This document shows, one piece after another, positions 1 to 8,139 of a stretch of DNA of 64,000 bases. The position numbers were made by a program, and so were the translations under genes. The stretch lies in assembly GCA_035544955.1 (NCBI GenBank), contig DASZZN010000007.1:62001-126000 (forward strand), read 5' to 3'. The notes under the pieces are model-generated. The model saw only the letters and a program-made list of their open reading frames with translations. It ran no database searches and was not told where the DNA came from. The stretch comes from Candidatus Dormiibacterota bacterium. Lineage in GTDB: Bacteria > Chloroflexota > Dormibacteria > CF-121. How positions within the stretch are numbered: the stretch's first letter is position 1; each line of letters starts with the position of its first letter.

Positions 1-599
1 AAATCAAACTTCGGCTGGTAATGCAGGACGAGCTCCCCCTGATGGATGGCTCGGCGAAGTCGATTTGCTGCCTGGGTTTCATCAGGACCCTCTTCAAGCG
101 GGTACCGGCGGACGTCCATGGACCAGGCGATCAACCCGCCAGATCCAACAATCAGCATGAATAGGGCGCCAACCGCGGCGAGCCCAGGGCTCCCGAGTAC
201 GAGCTCCTCCCCGATTCCAAGCACGCATGCGACCGCCAGCACCGGCCAGCTTCGGTAGAGCGCGATGGAGGCCGTCATGACAACGAAATAGGCGAATCGC
301 TGTGGTCCGGTTGACGCATAGGCCGCGAGGCCCGCGCAAGCCATCAAGCCGACCGACACGACGGTGGCGCGAAGCAATCGGGTGCCGCGGATCAATGTCG
401 CGAGCACCGCCAGAGCGGCGACCAGCCCCACCAGGCGGAAGCTTCTTAGGTCCTGACCGTGAAGCAAGACGAGGACGCCGACCGGCGGGATATTCGCCCA
501 GAGGACCAGTCGCAGTATTTGGTGGCGATGCGCCCACAGTCGCGGCGGAAGCACGGGCGGGCTCGCCCAGCGGCGCGCCGCATCCGACGCCCTCACCAC
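1..599 (-). CDS. Membrane-anchored EAL-domain protein, C-terminus cut by window start
   Basis: Reading the minus strand in the frame that passes through position 5 gives an open frame up to the stop at 720-722. It encodes several hydrophobic segments (roughly 90-520) after a motif with RHQILRLVLWANIPP, then a short linker and, at 3-60, an EAL-domain opening (AIHQGELVLHYQPKFD). EAL domains hydrolyse cyclic di-GMP, so this is probably a membrane c-di-GMP phosphodiesterase. The catalytic EAL signature itself lies outside the window, so activity cannot be judged. The start is uncertain: adjacent GTG codons at 597-599 and 594-596, or GTG at 636-638. A minus-strand open frame at 94-648 is only a shadow of this gene. 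Confidence 0.75.
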   Translation of the reverse strand, partial: MVRASDAARRWASPPVLPPRLWAHRHQILRLVLWANIPPVGVLVLLHGQDLRSFRLVGLVAALAVLATLIRGTRLLRATVVSVGLMACAGLAAYASTGPQRFAYFVVMTASIALYRSWPVLAVACVLGIGEELVLGSPGLAAVGALFMLIVGSGGLIAWSMDVRRYPLEEGPDETQAANRLRRAIHQGELVLHYQPKFD

Positions 600-676
600 G
601 CCCTGGCGCCAGCGGGCCGGGCGGGACCGAGCCTCCACATTGGTACATCGGCTGCCGGCCCCGGGACTCGCCGCTC

Positions 677-694
677 CACCTATATATGTAGGTG
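677..694. promoter_or_regulatory. Inverted repeat upstream of the EAL gene
   Basis: CACCTA (677-682), six bases TATATG, then TAGGTG (689-694) form a perfect 6-bp inverted repeat around an AT-rich centre. It lies between the DUF4386 gene stop and the probable EAL gene start, about 80 bp upstream of the latter. It could be an operator or part of the promoter; the binding protein is unknown. Confidence 0.35.
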
Positions 695-719
695 CTAGCC
701 GGTTTCGCGTAGTCGGAAC

Positions 720-1415
720 TTAACCGGCTACGCGCGCGACGCGAAGTCTTTCAATTGCGGTCAAGTTGAATCCCCTAGCGATCAGCCAGATCGGCAGGAG
801 GAGTTCGAACAGGCCTCCCGGAACGAGCCCGACCAGTCCCGCGCCACCCACTGTGTCGACAACGCCGAGCATGTCAAAAACCGCGGCCAGCAGCAAGGCC
901 GGGTAACCGATGAGACCGAGCACCGACAGCCCACGGGGAACGAGCCTGGTCCTGAGCAGCATGTAGCTCAGCATGAAGCCGCCGGTGGCGGTGTAGACGT
1001 AGACGAGCATCAGCGTCCAGTGACGCAGCGCTACGAGAATGGTGCTGAGCGTCTCACTATTCCCTCCGTTTGCGGGCGTTCCACTAAGGGTCACCAGCAA
1101 GAGACCGCCGAGGCCAAACCCGACCGCGGCCACGGCGAGTTCCGCGATCCTCATGCCCGTGTAGCCGAGAGCCAGCGCCGGATGCTGCAGTTTCAGGATC
1201 GGATAGAGTGCGAGCGCGATTCCGACGGTGACCACGCCCTCGATCACCCCGATCAGCGTCGCCGCGATCATGAGCTGTCTGTGGTCGGCGATGGCGGCCA
1301 GGATGTTATGGGAGGCGAGGGGCGGGGTGATCAGCGAATTGCTGGCAATGAATGTCGCGGTCGCGACGAGAAATAGGGCTCCCACCAGTACGGCGGTCCT
1401 TCTGTTCGGGTTCAT
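720..1415 (-). CDS. DUF4386 family membrane protein
   Basis: A 231-residue integral membrane protein with about six hydrophobic helices. The N-terminus (MNPNRRTAVLVGALFLVATA) and the later Tyr-rich TM region fit the DUF4386 family, whose function is unknown. A Shine-Dalgarno-like AAGGAAAT precedes the ATG by a few bases. It lies 28 bp downstream of a second DUF4386 gene on the same strand, so the two are probably one operon facing a TetR regulator. The pairing of two paralogues suggests a hetero-oligomer or a recent duplication, but they are clearly diverged. Confidence 0.8.
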   Translation of the reverse strand: MNPNRRTAVLVGALFLVATATFIASNSLITPPLASHNILAAIADHRQLMIAATLIGVIEGVVTVGIALALYPILKLQHPALALGYTGMRIAELAVAAVGFGLGGLLLVTLSGTPANGGNSETLSTILVALRHWTLMLVYVYTATGGFMLSYMLLRTRLVPRGLSVLGLIGYPALLLAAVFDMLGVVDTVGGAGLVGLVPGGLFELLLPIWLIARGFNLTAIERLRVARVAG

Positions 1416-1443
1416 GATCTGATTTCCTTGGTGATTGAATGGG

Positions 1444-2163
1444 TTACGCCGCGACGGGAATGCGCTCGGGCGACTTTTTGGTCTTCACGCCAATCACGAG
1501 CAGATATCCGACCATCCAGATTTCCGCGATTGCCGACGGGATCGTGACGTAGCCGTGAATCGCTTTGCCAACATCGGGCAGGAGGAGCGCGGCGAGCGTG
1601 TCGACCAGGTAGCCGGCGGCCCCAACGATGAGCCCAATTCCAAGTGTCTTTGGGAACCACCCTGACCTCAAGGCCAGATATCCAAGCGGCACCAGCCAGA
1701 GGCCGAAGAAGATCTGCGCGATGAGCAACACATAATGCTGGGTGTCGACTAGGAGCAGCGCGAGGGAATTCGAACCCGTAGTGCCAAAGGCCCCCAGGTT
1801 CACGGCACCAGTTGCCACCCGCAAGGCCTCAAATTCGAAAACGGCGTTGAGCATCGTGATGCCGGCTCCGATTGCGGCGAGGAGAACCATTGCGCTCGCC
1901 ACCCTCTTGTTCACCTGCTTGATGAGCAGGTAGAGGATCAACGCGAGAAAAACCCAGACCGAGTTGTCCAGCAGGTCGGCGACGACGCCCATCCGTACCA
2001 GTCCGGAATTCGCGATCAGGTTCGCTGCCGTGGTCGCCGCATCGCCGGCGGCGTACACCTTCGGGTACACGAAGCCCTGGGCAAAGCCGCCGAAGATGCC
2101 GACGAGCAGGTAGAGGACGCCGGCGATTCTCGCTAAACGCCTCGGTGAATCCGTCGAAATCAT
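1444..2163 (-). CDS. DUF4386 family membrane protein, first gene of the pair
   Basis: About 239 residues with six predicted membrane helices. RRLARIAGVLYLLVGIFGGF and the central FEFEALRV segment are typical of DUF4386. The ATG at 2161-2163 has AAGGA ten bases upstream and is preferred over an in-frame GTG at 2172 that lies almost on the same SD. It is transcribed away from the TetR gene across an intergenic region rich in GTAAG/CTTAC repeats, so it and the following paralogue are the likely repressor targets. The substrate or role is unknown. Confidence 0.8.
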   Translation of the reverse strand: MISTDSPRRLARIAGVLYLLVGIFGGFAQGFVYPKVYAAGDAATTAANLIANSGLVRMGVVADLLDNSVWVFLALILYLLIKQVNKRVASAMVLLAAIGAGITMLNAVFEFEALRVATGAVNLGAFGTTGSNSLALLLVDTQHYVLLIAQIFFGLWLVPLGYLALRSGWFPKTLGIGLIVGAAGYLVDTLAALLLPDVGKAIHGYVTIPSAIAEIWMVGYLLVIGVKTKKSPERIPVAA

Positions 2164-2199
2164 GGTTCCCACTTCCTTGTTGCCCTGACGGGCTGGTTT

Positions 2200-2264
2200 G
2201 CTTACACCGTAAGCTTGCGAACGTTAGCTTACCACGTACGGCGTAAGTTTGCAAGGGCTTACGC
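2200..2264. promoter_or_regulatory. Candidate TetR operator cluster
   Basis: The gap between the divergent DUF4386 and TetR genes holds a perfect palindrome GCTTACACCGTAAGC (2200-2214). It also holds GCGTAAG (2241-2247) facing CTTACGC (2258-2264) across 10 bases, and a further CTTAC at 2228-2232. Repeated GTAAG half-sites in a divergent TetR promoter are what autoregulated TetR operators look like. This is seen in sequence; the link to this repressor is inference. Confidence 0.6.
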
Positions 2265-2294
2265 TGTAGAATGAGAAACAGCAAAGGGACCAGG

Positions 2295-2969
2295 ATGGCC
2301 ACACCAGCGAAACGAGCCGCAAAGCGGCGCCCGGCCTTGACCCGGGACCGGGTGCTGCGGGCCGCCATCAGGGTCGCCGATCGAGACGGCATCGAATCGC
2401 TCAGCATGCGCAACCTCGGCGGCAAACTCGGGGTTCAGGCGATGTCCCTTTACAACCATGTCCGCAACAAGGAGGACATGCTGGACGGGATGGTCGATGT
2501 CGTTTTCAGCGAAATCGATCTGCCTGCCAGCGAAACTGACTGGCGGACTGCCATGCGAAAGCGGGCGATCTCAGTCCGCCAGGTTCTCCTGCGCCACCCC
2601 TGGGCAAACGGCCTGATGGAATCGCGGACCACACCCGGTCCCGCGAACTTACGACATCACAACGCGGTGCTTGGAAGTCTCCGGGGAGCGGGCTTCTCGG
2701 TCGACATGGCCGCTCACGCATACTCGATCCTGGACAGCTACATCTATGGCTTCACGCTGACAGAGTCGACGTTGCCGTTCCGAAAGCCAGGCGACGTGGC
2801 CGAGGTCGCAGAAAACATCATCGAGGGGTTCCGGCCCGGCGAGTATCCCCTCCTGGCCGAGATGGCCGTCGACCGCGCCATGAAGCCGGGCTACATCTAC
2901 GGCGACGAATTCGAGTACGGGCTCGATCTCATCCTGGCTGGCATCAAACGGGCCCAGGACTCGGCCTGA
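2295..2969 (+). CDS. TetR/AcrR family transcriptional repressor
   Basis: N-terminal TetR helix-turn-helix (LTRDRVLRAAIRVADRDG, then MRNLGGKLGVQAMSLYNHV, with recognition helix ending SLYNHVRNKEDML), followed by an all-helical TetR_C-like ligand domain of about 150 residues. The ATG at 2295 has AAAGGG six bases upstream; an in-frame ATG at 2271 lacks an SD and would add eight residues. It is divergent from the two DUF4386 genes, with operator-like repeats between. It probably represses them and itself; the inducer is unknown. Confidence 0.88.
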   Translation: MATPAKRAAKRRPALTRDRVLRAAIRVADRDGIESLSMRNLGGKLGVQAMSLYNHVRNKEDMLDGMVDVVFSEIDLPASETDWRTAMRKRAISVRQVLLRHPWANGLMESRTTPGPANLRHHNAVLGSLRGAGFSVDMAAHAYSILDSYIYGFTLTESTLPFRKPGDVAEVAENIIEGFRPGEYPLLAEMAVDRAMKPGYIYGDEFEYGLDLILAGIKRAQDSA

Positions 2970-3044
2970 TACCGCCTGCCGTTCGCCGTTTGCAATAAAC
3001 TCGCCGCCCGCGAGGTAGGCAACGGCCTCTGTCATTCTTACCGA

Positions 3045-3695
3045 GTGAATCTGTTTCCGGGGAGCGGGCGCCGCTTTAACGAGTTCGCAGGCACGAACGT
3101 CGACCGCATCGCCGGAATTTCGGACGGCGTTTTCTCGGTTGGCATGACCCTGCTCGTGCTAGGTTTGTCAGTGCCGGCACTGAGCGCCGCCAGAACCGAG
3201 GGCGAGCTCTGGCACGCGCTGCTCGGGCTTGGGCCGAATGTCCTCGTGTACGCCTTGAGCTTCATGACGCTGGGCATCTTCTGGGTTGGCCAGGGCACGC
3301 AGCTCAATCAGCTGGCGCGGAGTAATCGCAACTACTCGTGGCTGCAGCTTTTCTTTCTTTTCGCCGTGACCCTCGTGCCCTTCTCGACGGCGTTGTTGGC
3401 GCGCTTCCCAACCTTTCGTGTGGCGCTCGTAGCGTACTGGCTGAACATCGTGCTCCTTGGCATGACGCTCCTCGCCGGACTCCAATATGGGCTCCGAGCG
3501 GGCCTGTTCAAGGAGACGGAAATGCCCGACGTGACCCCACTCATGCGCGGCCGCATCTTGATCGCCCAGTCGCTGTATGCGATCGCTACGGCCACCTGCC
3601 TCATCTTTCCGACCTGGGTGAGCATCTGGCTAATCTTCCTGGTCCAGCTGAACTACGTGATCGCGCCGCGGGTCCCGATTCTGCACCGCTTCTAA
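3045..3695 (+). CDS. TMEM175/DUF1211 family potassium channel-like protein
   Basis: 216 residues with six hydrophobic helices, GTG start. The first helix has the family signature region RIAGISDGVFSVGMTLLVL. In TMEM175 channels this reads RxxxFSD and the Phe-Ser-Asp lines the K+ pore; here Phe is replaced by Ile (ISD). Later helices (SFMTLGIFWVGQGTQLNQL) also match DUF1211. Bacterial TMEM175 homologues are tetrameric K+-permeable leak channels. Role here is inferred from the family. It stands alone on the plus strand and ends 12 bp from the convergent DNA ligase. Confidence 0.8.
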   Translation: MNLFPGSGRRFNEFAGTNVDRIAGISDGVFSVGMTLLVLGLSVPALSAARTEGELWHALLGLGPNVLVYALSFMTLGIFWVGQGTQLNQLARSNRNYSWLQLFFLFAVTLVPFSTALLARFPTFRVALVAYWLNIVLLGMTLLAGLQYGLRAGLFKETEMPDVTPLMRGRILIAQSLYAIATATCLIFPTWVSIWLIFLVQLNYVIAPRVPILHRF

Positions 3696-3707
3696 CTCGC
3701 TGCGACC

Positions 3708-5441
3708 TCAGGCGGGTTGCTTACGCTGCCGCTGCTGCGCGAACAGCTCGGCGATCTCCTTGACGGTCGTCGCGTCCTCAGGCCTCTTGTCCGCGCTGCG
3801 GAAGGAGACGATTCGCGGAAAACGAAGCGCGAACCCAGGCTCGTCCCCGATCTTGCCGGCGGTGTGCCTCGGGCTCGGCGTGATTTCGTCCGCCATCACT
3901 TCGACCACCACCTCCGGCTTGAGCCACACATCCGGCACCAGGATCGAATCCACCCGCGCCGGCCGCTGATCGACCTGCAGCTTGTCCGCGCGCTCGTGGA
4001 TTTGCCGCCATTCAGCGTCGGATAAGCCGGTCCCAAGCTTGGTGATGCTGGCAAACCGGTCGTTTTCCGCATCGTAGACGCCCCCCAGCAGCGCGCCCAC
4101 TCCAAACTCCGCCCGTTTGCCTTTTCCGAAGTAGTAGCCGATCAGGACCAGGTCGACGGTGTCGTTGAGCTCCCCGCTCGTATGGCGCTTGAGCTTGACC
4201 CAGTTGAAGTTGCGGGCGCCCGCCTGGTATTTCGAATCCGGTCGCTTGACGACGACGCCTTCCAGGCCTTGGCTGATCGAGTCAAGGAGCGTCTTGGTCA
4301 GGACTTCGACCGAGTCGGTCTTGATGATTGGAGCAGGGAGCAGCACGGTCGAGCCGGCGATCACGTCATCGACCAGCGCGAGCCGCTCCTCGTAGGGCAT
4401 CTCGGTCAGGTCGCGGCCGTTGCGGTAGAGGATGTCGAACATGAAGGCGACCAGCGGCAGATCCTGGGCGGCTTGCTCGATGCCGTGCTGCCGCCGCCGG
4501 CTCGCGGTCAACTGGAAGGGCAGGTACTCCTCCAATTCTTTGCTATAGGCGATCGCTTCACCGTCGAGGATGAGCGTCTCGTCCGTCAACTGTTGGGCGG
4601 CCGCGGTGAGCTCGGAGAACATGAGGGTGTAATCCTCGAGGTTGCGCGAGAAGACGCGCACAGCCGAGCTGTTCTTGTGGATCTGCACCCGGATGCCGTC
4701 GTACTTCGGCTGGACGGCGACCAATCCGAGCCGCTTGATGACCGCTTCCGGGTTGGGGAGGCGCTCGGCGAGCTGGCTCCGGATCGGCCGTCCGACCGTG
4801 ATCTTCAGCGCGTTGACCTCGCCTTCGCCACCGGACCAGAAGGTCCTGGCGATCAGGCCAAGGTCGGACACACGGTTGTACGCGCCTTCGAGCACCGGCC
4901 GAAGCGACTTGTCGCCCTTCTTCGCAAACGAGAGCGCATCGAGCACCGTGGGATCGCCGATGCCGAGCCGCAAGCGACCAAGGGCGATCCGCACCAGGTG
5001 CTTGGCGGACGTCGGGTCGACCTGGTTCAGCAAGGCGGCGAAGAGCGAGCGCTTCTTTTCGACCGACCCGGCGCCGGCAGCAACGGCAATTTCCATCAAC
5101 CGGGCGTGCACTTCGGCGACGGGCGGCGAGGCGCTCGACCCGCGCTCCGCGAGCTGGGCCGCCACCAACCCGAGGTCGCCGAGCCGGCCGAAGAGCTTCG
5201 CGACTTCCTCACCGGGCGTCCCGAACGCCTGGGCGATCGCCGCGATCACCAGTTTCTCGCCGAGGCCGATCTCGACCGGCTCGAAGAAGGGAACCAGCCG
5301 CCCCTGGATCAAGTAGGTCAGCGGTTGAATCTCGTCAGGCGAGCTCTTCGTGTACAGCTCAGCCAACGTCTTTACCAGCTCGTTCCTGCTACTGGTCGAC
5401 TCGAGCCGGTCGAGGTAGCCGCTCAGCTCAGCAAACGTCAC
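3708..5441 (-). CDS. lig: ATP-dependent DNA ligase, archaeal/LigB type
   Basis: 577 residues, the usual size for archaeal-type replicative ligases. The first ~220 residues form the helical DNA-binding domain. The adenylation motif KYDGIRVQIH (catalytic Lys near residue 246) follows, then FSRNLEDYT (motif III), LDGEAIAY (motif IV), EGVVVKRP and WVKLKR (motifs IV/V), and the OB-fold. It seals nicks using ATP. No Ku, primase or nuclease genes adjoin, so a classic NHEJ locus is not seen. Its ATG overlaps the stop of the upstream Nudix gene by 4 bp, so the two are translated as an operon. Confidence 0.93.
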   Translation of the reverse strand: MTFAELSGYLDRLESTSSRNELVKTLAELYTKSSPDEIQPLTYLIQGRLVPFFEPVEIGLGEKLVIAAIAQAFGTPGEEVAKLFGRLGDLGLVAAQLAERGSSASPPVAEVHARLMEIAVAAGAGSVEKKRSLFAALLNQVDPTSAKHLVRIALGRLRLGIGDPTVLDALSFAKKGDKSLRPVLEGAYNRVSDLGLIARTFWSGGEGEVNALKITVGRPIRSQLAERLPNPEAVIKRLGLVAVQPKYDGIRVQIHKNSSAVRVFSRNLEDYTLMFSELTAAAQQLTDETLILDGEAIAYSKELEEYLPFQLTASRRRQHGIEQAAQDLPLVAFMFDILYRNGRDLTEMPYEERLALVDDVIAGSTVLLPAPIIKTDSVEVLTKTLLDSISQGLEGVVVKRPDSKYQAGARNFNWVKLKRHTSGELNDTVDLVLIGYYFGKGKRAEFGVGALLGGVYDAENDRFASITKLGTGLSDAEWRQIHERADKLQVDQRPARVDSILVPDVWLKPEVVVEVMADEITPSPRHTAGKIGDEPGFALRFPRIVSFRSADKRPEDATTVKEIAELFAQQRQRKQPA

Positions 5442-5896
5442 AGCTGCTCCTCCAGGCGATCGATGAAAGCGCGCTGGGCGGGTATCAGCTTGCGACGCGC
5501 GGTGTCCAGGTCAAACCATGCGGCCCGATCGACTTCAGGGAACGTCTGCATCTTCGCGGACCGCGGCGGCCACTCCAGCTCGAACGTGTTGCTGGTCGTC
5601 CGGGTGACGTCGAGGTCGCCCAGCACAGCCCAAGCATGGACGATCTTGCCTCCCGCCTGCCGCACGGCGCCGAGCGATGTGATCTGACCTCCAGGTGGGG
5701 GCGCCCCGAGTTCCTCTTGAAATTCGCGCCGGGCCACGTCGAAGGCTGCTTCCTTCTCGGCGAGCTCACCCTTCGGTATCGACCACACACCCTCGTCACG
5801 TTTCTGCCAGAACGGCCCCCCCGGATGGACGAGGAGCACCTCGACTTTCCCGTCGTGTCGGCGATAGAGAACGAGGCCGGCGCTCTGGACGCTCAA
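5438..5896 (-). CDS. Nudix hydrolase
   Basis: 152 residues with a complete Nudix box: GELAEKEAAFDVAR then REFQEELGA, matching GX5EX7REUXEEXGU. It begins VQSAGLVLYRR and ends with a LIPAQRAFIDRLEE-type helix, as in a group of Nudix proteins of about 150 residues acting on nucleoside di- and polyphosphates. Which substrate cannot be told. The 4-bp overlap with the ATP-dependent ligase suggests a nucleotide-sanitising or ligase by-product role, for example on adenylated or diadenosine compounds; this is inference. Confidence 0.88.
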   Translation of the reverse strand: MSVQSAGLVLYRRHDGKVEVLLVHPGGPFWQKRDEGVWSIPKGELAEKEAAFDVARREFQEELGAPPPGGQITSLGAVRQAGGKIVHAWAVLGDLDVTRTTSNTFELEWPPRSAKMQTFPEVDRAAWFDLDTARRKLIPAQRAFIDRLEEQL

Positions 5897-5902
5897 CGGG
5901 TG

Positions 5903-6442
5903 TTAGGACGTAGTGTCATGCCCGCCCGCGAACGTTTTCTCGCCGGCGCGGATCGGGACCTTGAGCCAGTTCTCCGGAGGCGGCACGGGACAGCTCCAGG
6001 ATGGGTCGTATGCGCAGTTGGGGTTGTACGCGTAGTTGAAGTCGATCGTGACGTCGTCGCCGTGGGCGTGCACTTCCAGATAGCGGCCCGCGGGATAAGT
6101 CTCGTGCCCCGATGTGGCGTCCCGGAACGGGATGAAGAGCTCGTCTGAATCATCTGAGGCATACAGGACCAATTGTGCCGGCTGATCGTCCACCTGGAAG
6201 CGCACGAGACCATAGCGACGGTAGACCTGTTCCTCGCCGCCCGTGGTCGCCATGCGCACCTCATCGGGCTCAACATTACGATCAACACTGGCGAGGATGA
6301 CGAGTCGTGGATTCTCGTCGAAATAGGCCAGCCCACCGAACGCGCGCCGTTGCTCGGACGTCAACGGCGAGTGCGGGTCCTTGGCAAACACCTCGTTCTT
6401 CTCCGCACGGAACCGCTGCAACTCCGATGTCTTCATTGGCAC
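5903..6442 (-). CDS. DUF1684 family protein
   Basis: 179 residues. The C-terminal half carries the DUF1684 signature: FRDATSGHETYPAGRYLEV, then DFNYAYNPNCAYDPSWSCP and IRAGEK near the end. Function is unknown; the conserved Asn/Cys/Asp cluster suggests a metal or substrate site. The N-terminus has no signal peptide. It is the most upstream gene of a minus-strand group ending in Nudix and ligase, with a 6-bp gap, so it may be co-transcribed. Confidence 0.85.
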   Translation of the reverse strand: MPMKTSELQRFRAEKNEVFAKDPHSPLTSEQRRAFGGLAYFDENPRLVILASVDRNVEPDEVRMATTGGEEQVYRRYGLVRFQVDDQPAQLVLYASDDSDELFIPFRDATSGHETYPAGRYLEVHAHGDDVTIDFNYAYNPNCAYDPSWSCPVPPPENWLKVPIRAGEKTFAGGHDTTS

Positions 6443-6525
6443 ACAACCGGAAACGCGCGCGGAGCGCCATCTATTCCCATGCCTGCGCTCGCTAGCGATG
6501 CCCTCATCGGGAGAGAATAGTTGAG

Positions 6526-7587
6526 ATGGAGGCGCAGGACTGGGATGAGCGCTATCGAGGCGCGACCCTCCTCTGGACGGAACGACCGAACCAGTTCCTG
6601 GTCGAGGAGATCAGCGGGCTCGAGCCGGGCCGCGCGCTCGACCTGGGCACGGGCGAGGGGCGCAATGCCGTCTGGCTGGCGGAGCAAGGATGGCAGGTCA
6701 CCGCGGTGGACTTCTCGCGGGTGGCCCTCGACCGTGGCGCGGCAATCGCCCAACGCAGCGGCGTGGACGTCGAGTGGGTGCACGCGGACCTGACCCAATA
6801 CCGACCAGCCGTGGCGGCGTTCGATCTTGTCGTCATCCTGTATCTGCACCTCCCGCCCGCTGCCCGGCGCGGCGTCCTCGACCAGGCGGCTGGGGCGCTT
6901 CGCCCCGGTGGACGGCTGCTGATCGTCGGGCACGACCTCGAGAATCGCGCCGCCGGCCACGGCGGTCCCCAGGACCCGAGCGTGCTGTACGCGCCCGACC
7001 GGATCGCGTCCGAGCTGCCCGGGCTGACAATGGCCCGCGCGCAAACCGTAAAACGTCACGTGCAGACGATCGACGGTGTCGCCGCGGCGTTCGACACGCT
7101 AGTGCTCGCCGTGAGGCCAGCCATCCAGCCGGCTAACCTCGCGACGGTCACCGCCCGCTGGTCCGGCACGCCATTCCAGTTCGACATCACGGGTCCTCGC
7201 GGGCAGGTCGTCACGGTCGATGAGGCGCCGCCGCTGGGACAGGGTCGCGGAATGACGCCCTGCGAGGTGCTGCTGGGCTCGCTCGCCACCTGCTCGGCGA
7301 TCAGCGCGGTCTCACTCCTGCAGAAGATGCATCAGCCACTGCGCTCGCTGTTCATCCGTGTGGAAGGGACGCAGCAGCCCGAATGGCCGAAGGCCTTCAC
7401 GGACATCCACCTGCAGTTCGTCGTTGGCGGCGATGGATCCTTCGACGTGGCTTCGGTGAAGAGGGCGATCGATCTCGCAACCACGCGCTACTGCCCCGTC
7501 AGCGCCACCATGGAACTAGGTCAGGGCGGCTGCCGGATCGACGCAGGCTTCACGATCGTGAACGACGCGCCCGCCGGCCTCGAGTGA
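6526..7587 (+). CDS. Fusion of class I methyltransferase and OsmC-like peroxidase domain
   Basis: 353 residues with two domains. Residues 1-195 are a SAM-dependent methyltransferase of TehB-like type: DERYRG, motif I LDLGTGEGRNAVWLA, acidic VTAVDFS, and motif post-I LRPGGRLLIVG. Residues ~200-345 are an OsmC fold with both redox cysteines in context: PCEVLLGSLATCSAISAV and, about 75 residues later, TRYCPVSATM. OsmC/Ohr proteins reduce organic hydroperoxides. The frame is continuous across the join. The fusion suggests coupled detoxification of an electrophile or oxidant, but the substrate is unknown. Confidence 0.88.
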   Translation: MEAQDWDERYRGATLLWTERPNQFLVEEISGLEPGRALDLGTGEGRNAVWLAEQGWQVTAVDFSRVALDRGAAIAQRSGVDVEWVHADLTQYRPAVAAFDLVVILYLHLPPAARRGVLDQAAGALRPGGRLLIVGHDLENRAAGHGGPQDPSVLYAPDRIASELPGLTMARAQTVKRHVQTIDGVAAAFDTLVLAVRPAIQPANLATVTARWSGTPFQFDITGPRGQVVTVDEAPPLGQGRGMTPCEVLLGSLATCSAISAVSLLQKMHQPLRSLFIRVEGTQQPEWPKAFTDIHLQFVVGGDGSFDVASVKRAIDLATTRYCPVSATMELGQGGCRIDAGFTIVNDAPAGLE

Positions 7588-7668
7588 ATCCTCGTCGGCG
7601 CCTCCCTTTCCATTTCCCGATACGATTGATCGATCGCTACCTCCAGGGACAGTGACGCGCGCATTCCC

Positions 7669-8109
7669 ATGACCGCGTTCGGCTTCGAGGCCCTCAAGGC
7701 CGAGCTGGCTGAGCTGCGCGGGCGCCGTCCCGCAATGGTCGAGGAAGTCGCAGCGGCCCGCTCGCAGGGGGATCTGAGCGAGAACTTCGCCTATCACGAC
7801 GCCCGGCAGAACCTGGGGATGCTCGACGGTCGCATCCAGACGATCGAAGCCACCCTCACGCGGGCGCAGGTCGTCGAGGAGAGCGCCGCGAAGGGTGTCG
7901 CCCGGATCGGCTCGACGGTCGTGGTCCGTGACGAGTTCGGCGAATCCACCTATCAGATCGTCGGTCCGAGCGAGGGCAACATGGCGCGCGGGCTGATGTC
8001 GATCGCATCACCGCTGGGCAGCGCCCTGATCGACCACCGGGCTGGCGACACCGTCACATTCCAGACCCCTGGAGGGGAGCGGCAGGCAACGGTCGTCAGC
8101 GTCACCTAA
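7669..8109 (+). CDS. greA: Transcription elongation factor GreA
   Basis: 146 residues. The N-terminal coiled coil contains the conserved loop SQGDLSENFAYHDAR, with the acidic tip residues that enter the RNA polymerase secondary channel and stimulate cleavage of backtracked RNA. The C-terminal FKBP-like domain ends TPGGERQATVVSV. It is slightly short at the N-terminus compared with typical GreA (~158). It may be co-transcribed with the downstream DUF488 gene, in the same reading frame after its stop. Confidence 0.9.
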   Translation: MTAFGFEALKAELAELRGRRPAMVEEVAAARSQGDLSENFAYHDARQNLGMLDGRIQTIEATLTRAQVVEESAAKGVARIGSTVVVRDEFGESTYQIVGPSEGNMARGLMSIASPLGSALIDHRAGDTVTFQTPGGERQATVVSVT

Positions 8110-8139
8110 GAGGGACCTTCTCTGCGGACGATCGCGACG

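Noticed and set aside
94-648. 184-codon minus-strand open frame near the window start
   Set aside because: Its translation is low-complexity Arg/Gly/Pro; a different minus frame shows membrane helices and an EAL opening.
4182-5687. 501-codon plus-strand open frame
   Set aside because: It lies antisense to the DNA ligase and Nudix genes, whose motifs are clear. Long antisense frames are common at this GC content.
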